In this document: positions 44,665 to 54,377 of the stretch, piece after piece
How the letters are laid out: each line of letters starts with the position of its first letter
Numbering within the stretch: the stretch's first letter is position 1
NCBI RefSeq assembly: GCF_008365405.1
Contig: NZ_QOKV01000003.1
Span: 124,001 to 188,000, forward strand
Origin: Azospirillum brasilense
Lineage (GTDB): Bacteria > Pseudomonadota > Alphaproteobacteria > Azospirillales > Azospirillaceae
Direction of reading: 5' to 3'
Length of the DNA stretch: 64,000 nucleotides
Notes under the pieces: model-generated
What the model saw: only the letters and a program-made list of their open reading frames with translations
Databases searched by the model: none
What the model was told of the DNA's origin: nothing
Translations under genes and position numbers: made by a program

Positions 44665-46362
44665 GTGTCCGCAGACCCAACATCCGAAGTTCCGCCGGGC
44701 AACCCGTCCGGCGCCGTCTCTCCACCGATGCTCCTGGCCGCCTTCCCCGGTCCGGCGATCCGGTTGGATTCCGCTCACGCGGTTGCCGCCACGAACGCCG
44801 CCGCGGACGAGCTGCTGTGCGCCGGCGGGCGCTGGCTCGCGGACATCCAGGGGTGGCTGGCGACGTGCAGCGTGGCGCCGGGCCTGCGCTCCCTTCCGGT
44901 GGAGTTGCCGCGCGGCGTGATGATCGTCGAATGGGCGGCCACGCCGCTGCCCGACGGGGGCATCCTGCTGCTGGGGCGCGACGCCACGCTGGAGCGGCAG
45001 CTCCGCCAGACGCTGATCGAGTCGCGCCGCCGCTACAAGGATCTCGTCGAGGTTTCGAGCGATTTTGCCTGGGAAACAGGCAGCGACGGGCGATTCGTCT
45101 TCGTCACGCCCAAGGGGGCGCTGGGCTACAGCTCGGATGCGTTGATTGGTCGCAACCCCAAGGATCTGGCGGTGACCGAGTGGGGCGACCTGCCGTTGCC
45201 GTTCGACAGCCGCCGCCCCGTCGATCAGGCGGAGCTGTGGCTGAGGCGGGTGGACGATCTGCCCGCCTGCTTCGTGGTGTCGGCGGTGCCGCTGTTCGGC
45301 CCGCAGGGCGAATGGATGGGCGCGCGCGGCGTCTGCCGGGAGACGACGGAGCAGGTGCTGCGCTCCGCCGAGCTGGCGCGGGTGCGCAACCGCGAGAAGA
45401 TGCTCGCCCACATCGTCCACACGCTGCGCGACCAGCTCGACGCCCAGAAGGCGCTGCACGTCGCCGCGGTGGAAACCGCCCGGGCGTTGGGTGCGGACGG
45501 CTGCCGCATCTACCGGGCGACGGAAGCCGGCGCCCTGCGTCCGGCCGCCGATTTTGCCGCGGAGATCCCGGAGGAGCTGCTCTCCGACCTGTCGCGGCCC
45601 GTTCTGGAGGAGATCGCCGGCAGCGAGGACCCGCATGAGCTGACCCTGGGGGCGAACCGGCTGCTGGCCGCCCGGACGGAGCACCGTCAGGCCGTCAACG
45701 GCGCCGTGGTGATCTGGCGCGGCGACGATTCCGACCCATGGGACGACGAGGACCGGATGCTGTTGTCCGGCGTGGCCGACCACATCGGCATCGCCCACGC
45801 GCATCTGGCCTATCAGGAGCGGTTGCGCCGCCTGTCGGAACGCGACGGGCTGACCGGCCTGTTCAACCGCCGCACCTTCTTCGAGCGGCTGGAGGAGGTG
45901 CTCGGCCGCCCGGACACCGGGCCGTCGGCGCTTCTCTACGTGGACCTCGACAATTTCAAGGCGGTGAACGACCTGCACGGCCACCAGCAGGGCGACGCCG
46001 TGCTGATGGCCATCGGCGGGCTGCTGACCAACGGCGTCCGGCCCGGCGACTTGCCGGGACGGCTGGGCGGCGACGAGTTCGTCCTGTGGCTGGGCCGCAC
46101 CGACGAGGGGCAGGCGGTGGCGGTGGCCGAACGGCTGCTGGCCGGGATGGCCGCGCTGCGCCATCTCTCCGCCGGCCCGGACAAGCCGCTGGGCCTCTCC
46201 ATCGGCATCGCCGTGCACCGGGTGGGGCGCGAGACCGTGCAGGAGCTGACCGACCGCGCCGACTCGGCGATGTACGACGCCAAGAAGCGCGGAAAGGGCC
46301 ACTACGCCGTTGCCCCGGCCCCCCGGGGGGAAAGCTCCCCCGTGGCGGAGGCGTTCCTATGA
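44665..46362 (+). CDS. PAS-GAF-GGDEF diguanylate cyclase
   Basis: The protein should make cyclic-di-GMP from two GTP. Using the GTG at 44665, it has 565 residues: an N-terminal PAS-like region, a PAS domain (about 120-230, RYKDLVEVSSDFAWETG), a GAF-like region (about 255-380) and a GGDEF domain with intact GGDEF at 468-472. The inhibitory RxxD site (RPGD) is at 459-462, so product feedback is likely. No transmembrane helix is seen, so it is probably cytoplasmic. The start is uncertain; ATG at 44728 is an alternative, and TATACT at 44631-44636 may be a -10 box. Confidence 0.87.
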   Translation: MSADPTSEVPPGNPSGAVSPPMLLAAFPGPAIRLDSAHAVAATNAAADELLCAGGRWLADIQGWLATCSVAPGLRSLPVELPRGVMIVEWAATPLPDGGILLLGRDATLERQLRQTLIESRRRYKDLVEVSSDFAWETGSDGRFVFVTPKGALGYSSDALIGRNPKDLAVTEWGDLPLPFDSRRPVDQAELWLRRVDDLPACFVVSAVPLFGPQGEWMGARGVCRETTEQVLRSAELARVRNREKMLAHIVHTLRDQLDAQKALHVAAVETARALGADGCRIYRATEAGALRPAADFAAEIPEELLSDLSRPVLEEIAGSEDPHELTLGANRLLAARTEHRQAVNGAVVIWRGDDSDPWDDEDRMLLSGVADHIGIAHAHLAYQERLRRLSERDGLTGLFNRRTFFERLEEVLGRPDTGPSALLYVDLDNFKAVNDLHGHQQGDAVLMAIGGLLTNGVRPGDLPGRLGGDEFVLWLGRTDEGQAVAVAERLLAGMAALRHLSAGPDKPLGLSIGIAVHRVGRETVQELTDRADSAMYDAKKRGKGHYAVAPAPRGESSPVAEAFL

Positions 46363-47702
46363 CCACCCGCGGCGACCGCGCCGAGCCCCAGCTTCTCGAC
46401 CCCGCCGATTACGAGGCGGCCAAGCGGATGGCGCGCAGCGCCGACCCGGCGGTGCGTCGCCGTGTCGCCGCGTCGCCCGAAACCCGGCCGGAGCTGCTCT
46501 ATTTCCTGGCCGCCGACGCGGCGGCGGAGGTTCGCGAGGCCATCGCCACCAACGCCGGCACGCCGCGGCAGGCCGACCTGATGCTGGCCACCGACCGGGA
46601 GGTCGCGGTGCGCGGCGCCCTGGCCCAGAAGGTCGCCCGGCTGCTGCCCGACCTGTCCGCCGACCAGGCGTCGCAGATCGAGCGGCTGACGCTGGAATGC
46701 CTGGAGGCGCTGGCCCGCGACCAGGCGACGGAGGTCCGCGGCATCCTGTCGGAGGCGCTGAAGGAGCTGCCCGGCGCGCCCCACGGCGTCATCAACACGC
46801 TGGCCCGCGACGTGGAGCTGTCGGTCTGCGCCCCGGTCCTGCAATTCTCGCCGATCCTGACCGACGAGGATCTGGCCGACATCATCATGCGCGGGCCGGT
46901 GGCCGGCGCCTTGTCGGCGATCGCCGGGCGAAAGCAGATTTCGGCCTCCGTCGCCGACGCCATCGCGCGGTCCGACGACGAGGCGGCGATGACCGCTCTG
47001 CTCGCCAACCCCTCGGCCCAGATCCGCGAGGAGACGCTGGACCGCATCCTCGATCAGGCGCCGCAGCACGAGCCCTGGCACGCCCCGCTGGTGCGCCGGC
47101 CGCGCCTGCCCGCCCGCGCCGTGGCGCGTCTGGCGAGCTTCGTCGCCGACAACTTGCTGAAGGTCCTGCGGGAGCGCACCGACCTCGACCCCGCCGCCGC
47201 CCACGCCCTGGCCGAGGGCGTGCGGGCGCGGGTCAACCGCGGGGCCGGCGGCAACGGCGGTGGCGGACCCGGCGTTGCCCGCGGCCTCGTCGACTTCGGG
47301 GAGGAGGAACTCGGCCATCTGCCGGGCGACAAGGACAAGGCGGCCGAACGCCCGTCCGACAAGGCGGCCAGGCTGAACAAGGAAGGCAAGCTGACGGAGA
47401 AGCTGCTGGAAGGCGCGCTGGCGGAGGGCGACCGGGCCTTCGTCCTGGCCGGTCTGGGCGAGCTGGCGCAGCTTCCCATGCCGATCATCGACCGCATCAT
47501 CGGCACCCACGCCCCGCGCGCCGTCACCTCGCTGGTGTGGCGCTGCGGCCTGTCGATGCGCTTCGCCCGGCAGGTGCAATTGCGCATCGCCCAGATTCCG
47601 CCAAAAACCGCGCTTATGGCAAGGGAAGGCGTCCTTTACCCGATGTCCGACGACGAGATGCGCTGGCAGCTCGCCTTCTTCGGAGTCGAGGAGAAAGTCT
47701 GA
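46359..47702 (+). CDS. DUF2336 protein
   Basis: A 447-residue alpha-helical, HEAT-like protein of the DUF2336 family. The N-terminal YEAAKRMARSADPAVRRRVA and EVREAIATNAGTPRQADLML repeats are followed by a Gly/Ala linker near residue 310 and a second helical region. Alphaproteobacterial DUF2336 proteins often neighbour signalling genes; their function is unsettled. Its ATG overlaps the GGDEF gene stop as ATGA, so the two are translationally coupled and probably work in one pathway. Confidence 0.8.
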   Translation: MTTRGDRAEPQLLDPADYEAAKRMARSADPAVRRRVAASPETRPELLYFLAADAAAEVREAIATNAGTPRQADLMLATDREVAVRGALAQKVARLLPDLSADQASQIERLTLECLEALARDQATEVRGILSEALKELPGAPHGVINTLARDVELSVCAPVLQFSPILTDEDLADIIMRGPVAGALSAIAGRKQISASVADAIARSDDEAAMTALLANPSAQIREETLDRILDQAPQHEPWHAPLVRRPRLPARAVARLASFVADNLLKVLRERTDLDPAAAHALAEGVRARVNRGAGGNGGGGPGVARGLVDFGEEELGHLPGDKDKAAERPSDKAARLNKEGKLTEKLLEGALAEGDRAFVLAGLGELAQLPMPIIDRIIGTHAPRAVTSLVWRCGLSMRFARQVQLRIAQIPPKTALMAREGVLYPMSDDEMRWQLAFFGVEEKV

Positions 47703-47728
47703 CGCCGCGTCACCACACGGACCCGTCC

Positions 47729-48355
47729 ATGCGCGCCCTGGCTTTCCTGCTGCTGTTCCTCGGTTTTTCCATTCCGGCCTTCGCCGCCCCGCCGCCCGCC
47801 TCCCCCGAGGAGCGGGAGGTCGCGGCGGTCTTTGACAGCGCCCGCTCCGCCCTGGCGCAGAAGCGTGGCGCGGCGGTCGTTCCACTGCTGTCCCGCGCGT
47901 CGGTCGACAAGCTGGAGCAGGTGCGCGGCGTCGCCCGCAGCGGCAACGACTCCGGCCTCGCCAAGCTGGAGCCGGCGGAGAAGTTCGCCGCCATGGGCCT
48001 GCGCCGCTATGTCAGCCCGGCCGACCTGCGCCGTATGTCGCTCGGCGAGCTGGCCGACCACGGCATGAAGAACGGCTGGCTCGGCCCCAACGTCATCGGC
48101 AGCAGCGGCCTCGGCCCGGTGCGGGTGCGCGGCGACCGCGCCTCCGCTCTGCTGATGGTCGACAACCGCCCGGCCCTGGTTCCCGCCGACTTCGTGCGCG
48201 AGGGCGGGGCCTGGAAGATCGACCTGACCGGAGTCTTCAGTTTCGGCAGCCAGATGCTGAAGGGCTTCGCCGCCATGTCGGGCAAGAGCGACGAGGCCTA
48301 CATCGAGGACATGCTGCAGAAGCTGCCGGCCAAACCGACGATGATGCACCGCTGA
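47729..48355 (+). CDS. secreted hypothetical protein
   Basis: A 208-residue protein with a clear Sec signal peptide (ALAFLLLFLGFSIPAFAA, cleavage near residue 20). The mature part is helical/beta mixed, with DNRPALVPADFVREGGAWKI resembling the NTF2-like or DUF-type folds that often end in such a strand. The family is not recognised. It begins 26 bp after the DUF2336 gene and is probably the third gene of that operon. Confidence 0.65.
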   Translation: MRALAFLLLFLGFSIPAFAAPPPASPEEREVAAVFDSARSALAQKRGAAVVPLLSRASVDKLEQVRGVARSGNDSGLAKLEPAEKFAAMGLRRYVSPADLRRMSLGELADHGMKNGWLGPNVIGSSGLGPVRVRGDRASALLMVDNRPALVPADFVREGGAWKIDLTGVFSFGSQMLKGFAAMSGKSDEAYIEDMLQKLPAKPTMMHR

Positions 48356-48502
48356 CCGGCTGGGTGAGCGCGGCTGTGCTAGCGCGGACAGGCAGGGGAT
48401 GACGCGTTCCGCGTTACACCTCCTGCGACGGGGTGGGCCGTTGCGCGGAATCCGGGGATTGCGTTAGAGTCGCGTCACACGCACGACGCGTTGGTGCCCT
48501 TC

Positions 48503-49198
48503 ATGACCGCTCCGGATGGCTATCCCTTCGCCGCGCTGACCGAAGCGGACGCCGGGTTCTTCCCGTCGGCCCGGAGCGTCGGCGTTTCGCCCGCCATCCC
48601 CTACCGGGTTCCCTGCGCCCCCGCTTTCGCGGAGGCGGCGGTGCGTCTGGCCGTCAGGCGCGGCACCGACCTGTCCGCGCTCGCCGCCGCGGCGCTGCTG
48701 CTGGCGCCCGAGCGGACGCCCGATCCCGGCGCGCCGGACGATGGCGCGGAGCGGGCGGTGCTGGAATTGCGGCTGCCGCCCGGCCACGGCGACGCGGCGA
48801 TCCGCCGGGCGCTGGCGGCGGCGCTGGCGCTGGCCGAACCCGGCTGCCGGCTGATGCCCGCCGAGGAGGCGGGGCGGCTGGAAGGCGCGGTGGAAACGCT
48901 GACCTACCGCAACAAGGCGCTGGCCCACGCGCTGGAACGGGTGTCCTTCCGCCCGCTGGACGGCAAGCTGACCCAGGTGCGCGACGCCGCGCAGATGTTC
49001 GGCTTCGTCAATGAATGGTGCTTCGACGAGGACCGGGTGGTGAAGCGCTTCCGCGAGCTGGCCCCCGTCTACCATCCGGATACCGGGGTGGTCGCCTGCC
49101 GCGACCGCATGGCCCAGTTGATCGACGCGCGCAATCTGCTGATCAACCACGTCCGCACGGCCTACCGCTCCGGCCCCTGGACGCAGCGGCGCCCCTGA
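48503..49198 (+). CDS. protein with C-terminal J-domain-like region
   Basis: A 231-residue protein. The C-terminal 70 residues look like a J domain: VVKRFRELAPVYHPDTGVVA carries the HPD motif (191-193) needed to stimulate DnaK, followed by the helix DRMAQLIDARNLLINHV. The N-terminal 150 residues are alanine-rich with no recognised domain. It is probably a DnaK co-chaperone for a specialised client. The ATG at 48503 is preferred over a TTG at 48491. Confidence 0.65.
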   Translation: MTAPDGYPFAALTEADAGFFPSARSVGVSPAIPYRVPCAPAFAEAAVRLAVRRGTDLSALAAAALLLAPERTPDPGAPDDGAERAVLELRLPPGHGDAAIRRALAAALALAEPGCRLMPAEEAGRLEGAVETLTYRNKALAHALERVSFRPLDGKLTQVRDAAQMFGFVNEWCFDEDRVVKRFRELAPVYHPDTGVVACRDRMAQLIDARNLLINHVRTAYRSGPWTQRRP

Positions 49199-49220
49199 AG
49201 GCGGTGTCCTTAAGCCGGGA

Positions 49221-50585
49221 TCAGGTCCCGGTCATCTCCTCGATCCCGATGGCGTCGGTCAGGCTGGTGCCGTCCAGCACCGTCCCGTCGAGGTCCGCGC
49301 CGGTCAGGTCGGTGCCGGTCAGGTCGGCCTCGCTCAGGTTGGCGCCGCGCAGGTCCGCCCCGGCGAGGTTGGCGCCGGACAGGTTCACCTTGCGCAGGTC
49401 GGCGTCCTTCAGAACGGCCATGCCCATGCGGGCGCGCTGGAGGTTGGCCCGCCAGACATGGCTGCTCGATCCCTGGATGTGCACGGGGCCGAGCTGCGCC
49501 TCGGTCAGGTTGGCGCCGGTCAGCGTCGCCCGCTCGAAATTGACGCCGCGCAGGTCGGCCTTGGTGAAGTTCACCTTGCGCAGGTCCGACAGCGACAGGT
49601 CCGCGATGGCCAGCGAGGTGCCCATCATCGAGGCGCCGCGCAGCGTGATGCATTGCAGGATGCCGGCGGACAGGTTGATGCCATCGAGGGTGCGCCCCGA
49701 CAGGTCGAGCGAGGAGAGGTCGGCGCGCTTGCCGTCCTTGCCGCCGCTGTCGATCCAGGAGAGGTGCAGGGTCAGGATGTCGCGCAGGTCGTCGTCCGGA
49801 TTCTCCAGAACCTTCGCCATCACCGCGGCGGACAGGTTGGGCGAGCGGAGCTGGGCCGCGTCCAGGATGGCGCCGATCAGGTTGGCGTTGGTGAAGTTGG
49901 CGCGCCCGATGGCGCAGTTGGTCATCACCGCGCCGGACAGCCGGGCGCCGGACAGGTTAGCCTCCGACAGGTCGGCGTCGGTCAGGTCGCAGCCCGTCAG
50001 GTTGGAGTTCGTCAGGTTGGCCCGCATGAACTTGGTGCCGCGCAGGATCGCGTCCGTCAGGTCGGTCTGCATGACGAAGGCGTTCGCCACCTTGGCCCGC
50101 GACAGGTCGGCGCCGCGGATGACCGCCGCCGTCAGCTCCGAGGTCAGGACCGAATCCTCGAAATTGTGCGGCATCATCTCGCCCGACGGGGTGTAATGCA
50201 GCAGCGTGCCGTCGCGCAGGTCCACCTCCACCAGCATGGCTTCCGACAGCACGGCGCCGCGCAGGCAGGCGCCACGCAGGTCGGCGCGGCGCAGGTCGGC
50301 CTTCTCCAGGTTCGCCAGCCGCAGGTCGGCGGCGTAGAGGTTGGCGTTGGTCAGGTTGGCCCGGGTCAACCGGGCGCTGAACAGCTTCGCCCCGGACAGG
50401 TCGGCGTCGGACAGGTCGATGCCGGACAGGTCCAGATGCGACAGGTCGCGCATCTTCAGGTTCGCGCGCACACCGCCCGGCTGGCTTTTCCGGAAAGCCT
50501 GATGGCGGAGCAGGATCGTGTTCAGCTGACTCTGCGTCAGCTTCGTGCGCGGCGTGTTCGTTCCGAAGCCTTGCGCGGGGGGCAT
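49221..50585 (-). CDS. pentapeptide-repeat protein
   Basis: A 454-residue protein made largely of A(D/N)LxX repeats forming right-handed quadrilateral beta-helices, in two blocks (about 45-130 and 155-255) and a third C-terminal block (about 290-450). Non-repeat inserts occur around 120-145 (HYTPSGEMMPHNF) and 255-290 (ENPDDDLRDILTLHL). The N-terminal LTQSQLNTILLRHQAF is a non-repeat cap. Some pentapeptide proteins mimic DNA and protect gyrase; this one has no feature that predicts a role. The ATG at 50585 is favoured over a GTG at 50615. Confidence 0.85.
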   Translation of the reverse strand: MPPAQGFGTNTPRTKLTQSQLNTILLRHQAFRKSQPGGVRANLKMRDLSHLDLSGIDLSDADLSGAKLFSARLTRANLTNANLYAADLRLANLEKADLRRADLRGACLRGAVLSEAMLVEVDLRDGTLLHYTPSGEMMPHNFEDSVLTSELTAAVIRGADLSRAKVANAFVMQTDLTDAILRGTKFMRANLTNSNLTGCDLTDADLSEANLSGARLSGAVMTNCAIGRANFTNANLIGAILDAAQLRSPNLSAAVMAKVLENPDDDLRDILTLHLSWIDSGGKDGKRADLSSLDLSGRTLDGINLSAGILQCITLRGASMMGTSLAIADLSLSDLRKVNFTKADLRGVNFERATLTGANLTEAQLGPVHIQGSSSHVWRANLQRARMGMAVLKDADLRKVNLSGANLAGADLRGANLSEADLTGTDLTGADLDGTVLDGTSLTDAIGIEEMTGT

Positions 50586-50981
50586 CAGGGAAATCCCGGG
50601 TTGGAGTCGCGGCACACTCTAAAGGAGAGCCGCGAAGAAAAAGTTAACAATCGGTAACGCTTTATTCAAGTGCGCCTCGAATGCGTTCTATCGCGGGCGC
50701 TGTTTCCGGGCCGCAAAGCCCTTGTTTGTGTGTGGAAATAGTGACCCTTTGCGCGCCGTTGCGCAAGAGGCTCCCGCACGGCATGCCGTTGCTGCGTGGT
50801 TGACTCCGCCCCCCGTGATGCGTATGGTCCGCCGACCTGCATCCGTCGAGCCATCGACCGGGTACCATCGGCCTGTGTGCCGGGGACCTCCGCCAGTCCG
50901 CGAGTTTCGCGCACTGGCTCGTTTGTGCTTGAGCCGATCGCGTTCGAGCGGATGGAGACCGAAACTGAGGACCGCTGACCC
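50586..50981. other. intergenic region upstream of ffh
   Basis: A 396-bp gap, divergent between the pentapeptide gene and ffh. It contains the A+T-rich segment AAAAAGTTAACAATCGGTAA near 50639-50660 (upstream of the pentapeptide gene) and the ffh promoter at 50800-50828. The leader from about 50835 to 50981 is 150 nt and G+C-rich. No SRP RNA, tRNA or further gene was recognised. Confidence 0.6.
50800..50828 (+). promoter_or_regulatory. sigma-70-type promoter of the ffh-rplS operon
   Basis: TTGACT (50800-50805) and TATGGT (50823-50828) are separated by 17 bp. The -35 region shares TTGACTCCG with the rpmH promoter. It would give a leader of about 145 nt before the ffh ATG. Confidence 0.65.
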
Positions 50982-52349
50982 ATGTTCGATGGCCTGACCG
51001 GACGCCTGGGCGACATCTTCGACAAGCTGCGCCGCCGCGGCGCGCTGAGCGAGGAGGACGTCAACGCCGCGCTGCGCGAGGTGCGCGTGGCGCTGCTGGA
51101 GGCCGACGTCGCCCTGCCGGTGGTCAAGCAGTTCGTCAACCAGGTCAAGGAACGCGCGATCGGCCAGGAGGTCCTGCGCTCGATCACCCCCGGCCAGCAG
51201 GTCATCAAGATCGTCCACGACAACCTCGTGGAGATGCTGGGGCAGGGCGAGGAGATCAACCTCAACGCCGCCGCCCCGGTGCCGATCCTGATGGTCGGCC
51301 TGCAGGGCTCGGGCAAGACCACCAGCACCGCCAAGATCGCGCTGCGCCTGAAGAACCGGGACCGCAAGAAGGTCCTGATGGCCTCGCTGGACGTGCGCCG
51401 TCCGGCGGCCCAGGAGCAGCTGAAGGTCCTCGGCGAGCAGACCGGCGTCGCCACGCTGCCGATCGTTCCCGGCCAGGACCCCGTCGCCATCGCGCGGCGC
51501 GCCATCGAGACCGGTCGCCGCGAAGGCTACGACGTGGTCATGCTCGACACCGCCGGCCGCCTGTCCATCGACGAGGAGCTGATGGCCGAGGTCGCGGCCG
51601 TGCGCGACGCGACCAAGCCGGCGGAGACGCTGCTGGTCGCCGACGCCATGACCGGCCAGGACGCGGTGACGGTCGCCACCAACTTCAACGACAAGGTCGG
51701 CATCACCGGCATCATGCTGACCCGCGTGGACGGCGACGCCCGCGGCGGTGCCGCCCTGTCGATGCGCCAGATCACCGGCAAGCCGATCAAGCTGCTGGGC
51801 ATGGGCGAGAAGATCGACGCCCTGGAGGCCTTCCATCCCGACCGCATCGCCGGCCGCATCCTCGGCATGGGCGACGTCGTGTCGCTGGTCGAGAAGGCCG
51901 CCGAGAGCATCGACAAGGAAGAGGCCGAGAAGCTCGCCCGCAAGATGGAGAAGGGCCAGGGCTTCGACCTCGACGACATGGCCTCCCAGCTCAAGCAGTT
52001 GCGCAAGATGGGCGGCATGTCCGGCCTGATGGGCATGCTGCCGGGCATCGGCAAGATCAAGAACCAGCTCAAGGACGCGAACGTCGACGACGGGATGATC
52101 AAGCGCCAGGAGGCGATCATCTCCTCGATGACGAAGAAGGAGCGCAAGCACCCCGAGCTCATCAAGGCGTCGCGCCGCAAGCGCATCGCCGCCGGCTCCG
52201 GCACCAGCGTGCAGGAGGTGAACAAGCTGCTCAAGCAGTACGACACCATGCGCGGCATGATGAAGCAGGTGCAGAAGCTCGGGCAGAAGGGGCTGATGCG
52301 CCACGGGCTGCAGAGCCTCCTGCCGAAGAATTTCCGGGGACCGAACTGA
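50982..52349 (+). CDS. ffh: signal recognition particle protein Ffh
   Basis: Ffh binds 4.5S RNA and signal peptides and, with FtsY, targets nascent membrane proteins. The 455-residue protein has the N domain, the GTPase G domain ([39 protein letters not shown]) and the methionine-rich M domain ([14 protein letters not shown] and [17 protein letters not shown], the RNA-binding part). It leads an operon with rpsP, rimM, trmD and rplS. Confidence 0.97.
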   Translation: MFDGLTGRLGDIFDKLRRRGALSEEDVNAALREVRVALLEADVALPVVKQFVNQVKERAIGQEVLRSITPGQQVIKIVHDNLVEMLGQGEEINLNAAAPVPILMVGLQGSGKTTSTAKIALRLKNRDRKKVLMASLDVRRPAAQEQLKVLGEQTGVATLPIVPGQDPVAIARRAIETGRREGYDVVMLDTAGRLSIDEELMAEVAAVRDATKPAETLLVADAMTGQDAVTVATNFNDKVGITGIMLTRVDGDARGGAALSMRQITGKPIKLLGMGEKIDALEAFHPDRIAGRILGMGDVVSLVEKAAESIDKEEAEKLARKMEKGQGFDLDDMASQLKQLRKMGGMSGLMGMLPGIGKIKNQLKDANVDDGMIKRQEAIISSMTKKERKHPELIKASRRKRIAAGSGTSVQEVNKLLKQYDTMRGMMKQVQKLGQKGLMRHGLQSLLPKNFRGPN

Positions 52350-52431
52350 TCCCCGGCGAAAGCAACCGCGCGACGAGCGCGATCACCGTCAACCGCACAC
52401 CAAGCGACTACACCAAGGAAGCGACTGTCCC

Positions 52432-52785
52432 ATGTCCCTGAAGATCCGTCTGGCCCGTGGCGGCGCCAAGAAGCGTCCGTTCTACTCGATCGTCGTCGCC
52501 GACGCCCGCAGCCCGCGCGACGGCCGCTTCATCGAGAAGATCGGCACCTACAACCCGATGCTGCCGCGCGAGCACGAGCAGCGCATCGTCCTGGACGCCG
52601 AGCGCGCCAAGCATTGGCTGTCGGTCGGCGGCCAGCCGACGGACCGCGTCGCCCTGTTCCTGGCGAACGCCGGCCTGATCGCCAAGCCGGAAATCCGCGA
52701 GACCCCGAAGAAGTCCGCCCCGAAGGCCAAGGCGCAGGAGCGTCTGAAGGCCGAGGCCGCCGCCAAGGCCGCCGCCGAGGGCTGA
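52432..52785 (+). CDS. rpsP: 30S ribosomal protein S16
   Basis: S16 stabilises the 5' domain of the 30S subunit. The 117-residue protein carries the whole family core, [20 protein letters not shown] then [20 protein letters not shown] and [12 protein letters not shown], and a lysine/alanine-rich tail. It lies 82 bp after ffh and is followed by a 113-bp repeat element before rimM. Confidence 0.97.
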   Translation: MSLKIRLARGGAKKRPFYSIVVADARSPRDGRFIEKIGTYNPMLPREHEQRIVLDAERAKHWLSVGGQPTDRVALFLANAGLIAKPEIRETPKKSAPKAKAQERLKAEAAAKAAAEG

Positions 52786-52800
52786 TAAGGATCGGCGTGT

Positions 52801-52913
52801 TTGCCCCCACCCTCCCGCGCTTGCGCGCGGGTCCCTCCCTCCCCCGCCTTTGGCGGTGGAGGGCTGAGATTCCCTCCCTCGCCGAAGGCGGGGGAGGGGT
52901 AGGGAGGGGGCAA
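52801..52913. repeat. ccctcccccgc-type palindromic repeat inside the ribosomal operon
   Basis: The outer arms TTGCCCCCACCCTCCC and TAGGGAGGGGGCAA are inverted; inner units are CCCTCCCTCCCCCGCC and GCGGGGGAGGGG, with a small extra palindrome, CGCGCTTGCGCGCG. It fills most of the rpsP-rimM gap, the only interruption in an otherwise tight operon. Confidence 0.8.
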
Positions 52914-52943
52914 GGAACGCCCCGCAACGCACACGCTCAAGCC

Positions 52944-53540
52944 ATGTCCACAAAAGTCTGCGTCGGCCAATTCGCCGGGGCGCACGGCGTCCGCGGCCTC
53001 GTGAAGGTGAAAAGCTTCACCGAGGACGCGGCGGCCGTGGCGTCCTACGGCCCCCTCTCGGACGAGCGGGGCGCCCGGCGCTTTGCGCTGACACTTCAGG
53101 GCACCATGAAGGACCTGTTCCTGGTCCGCGTCGATGGCATCGCCACGCGCGAACAGGCGCAGGAGCTGACCGGCGTCCGGCTTTACGTGGACCGTTCCGC
53201 CCTGCCCGAGACGGAGGACGAGGACGAGTTCTACCACGCGGACCTGATCGGGCTGCGTGCGGAACTCGCCGACGGCACCCTCTGGGGCACGGTGAAGGCG
53301 CTGTACGACTTCGGAGCCGGTGACGTGCTGGAGATCCGCACGGAATCGGGGCCGCTGGAGATGCTGCCCTTCACCCGCGCCTGCGTTCCGGTGGTCGATG
53401 TGAAGGGAGGCCGCGTCGTGGTCGATCTTCCCGCCGTCATCGAAGCGCGCGAAGGCGAGGCGGAAAAGGACGGAGAGGACGCGCCGGAGGGCGCGGATGT
53501 CGCAGACGACGACGTTGAAAACAAGGGAACCCGCCCGTGA
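52944..53540 (+). CDS. rimM: ribosome maturation factor RimM
   Basis: RimM helps 16S rRNA processing and 30S head assembly by binding S19. The 198-residue protein has the family start [20 protein letters not shown], then [10 protein letters not shown] and [10 protein letters not shown], and [20 protein letters not shown] of the PRC-barrel part. It ends with an acidic tail, somewhat longer than usual. Its stop overlaps the trmD GTG start by 4 bp. Confidence 0.96.
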   Translation: MSTKVCVGQFAGAHGVRGLVKVKSFTEDAAAVASYGPLSDERGARRFALTLQGTMKDLFLVRVDGIATREQAQELTGVRLYVDRSALPETEDEDEFYHADLIGLRAELADGTLWGTVKALYDFGAGDVLEIRTESGPLEMLPFTRACVPVVDVKGGRVVVDLPAVIEAREGEAEKDGEDAPEGADVADDDVENKGTRP

Positions 53541-54337
53541 ATCACGGCGCTTCCGGTTCTCTTGTCTGGACGGCCAAGGTTCTGACGCTGTTCCCGGAGA
53601 TGTTTCCGGGTCCGCTGGGGCTCAGCCTCGCGGGAAAGGCGCTGGAAAATGGAGTCTGGGCGTTGGAATCAGTGGACATTCGCTCGTTCGCGCGCGATAA
53701 ACACCGCTCCGTCGACGACACCCCCTTCGGCGGAGGGGCCGGCATGGTCATGCGGCCCGACGTGCTGGACGCGGCTCTGACCGCGACGGCGGGTCCTCCG
53801 GGCACTCCTGGACGCGGACGGGCGATCTACCTGTCGCCTCGCGGACGGGTGCTCGACCAGGAGCTGGTCAAGGAGCTGGCGGCCACCCCGGTGGTCACCC
53901 TGCTCTGCGGCCGGTACGAAGGGGTGGATGAGCGGGTGCTGGACGCGCACGGCCTTGAGGAGGTCAGCCTCGGGGATTTCGTGCTGTCCGGCGGCGAGAC
54001 CGCCGCCCTGTGCCTGATCGACGCCGTGGTGCGCTTGCTCCCCGGTGTCATGGGCAATGTGGAGACGGCGGGCGAGGAAAGTTTCGAACGGGGGTTGCTC
54101 GAATACCCCCACTACACCCGGCCCGCGGTCTGGACCGACGGGCAGGGTGTGGAACGGTCGGTTCCGGACATCCTGTTGTCCGGCCACCACGAGAAGGTTC
54201 GCGCCTGGCGGCTCGCCGAGGCGGAGCGGATCACGCAGGCCCGGCGACCGGACCTGTGGGACCGCTACGAGGCGGGCAGGAAGGCCGAGGGTCAGATTGG
54301 AAAACGGGGTCGCCGGCGCGGCCCGAAACCAGAGTGA
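53537..54337 (+). CDS. trmD: tRNA (guanine-N1)-methyltransferase
   Basis: TrmD methylates G37 of tRNAs to prevent frameshifting. The 266-residue protein shows [27 protein letters not shown], the trefoil-knot [14 protein letters not shown] and the [11 protein letters not shown] segments for S-adenosylmethionine, and [18 protein letters not shown]. The start is a GTG overlapping the rimM stop (GTGA). It ends in a basic tail. Confidence 0.97.
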   Translation: MNHGASGSLVWTAKVLTLFPEMFPGPLGLSLAGKALENGVWALESVDIRSFARDKHRSVDDTPFGGGAGMVMRPDVLDAALTATAGPPGTPGRGRAIYLSPRGRVLDQELVKELAATPVVTLLCGRYEGVDERVLDAHGLEEVSLGDFVLSGGETAALCLIDAVVRLLPGVMGNVETAGEESFERGLLEYPHYTRPAVWTDGQGVERSVPDILLSGHHEKVRAWRLAEAERITQARRPDLWDRYEAGRKAEGQIGKRGRRRGPKPE

Positions 54338-54377
54338 CGGTCCGCCGCGAGGCGCACCGATGGAAAGGGGTAGTGTC

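Noticed and set aside
50586..50981. 4.5S SRP RNA gene beside ffh
   Set aside because: The conserved SRP RNA core was not found in either strand of the gap.
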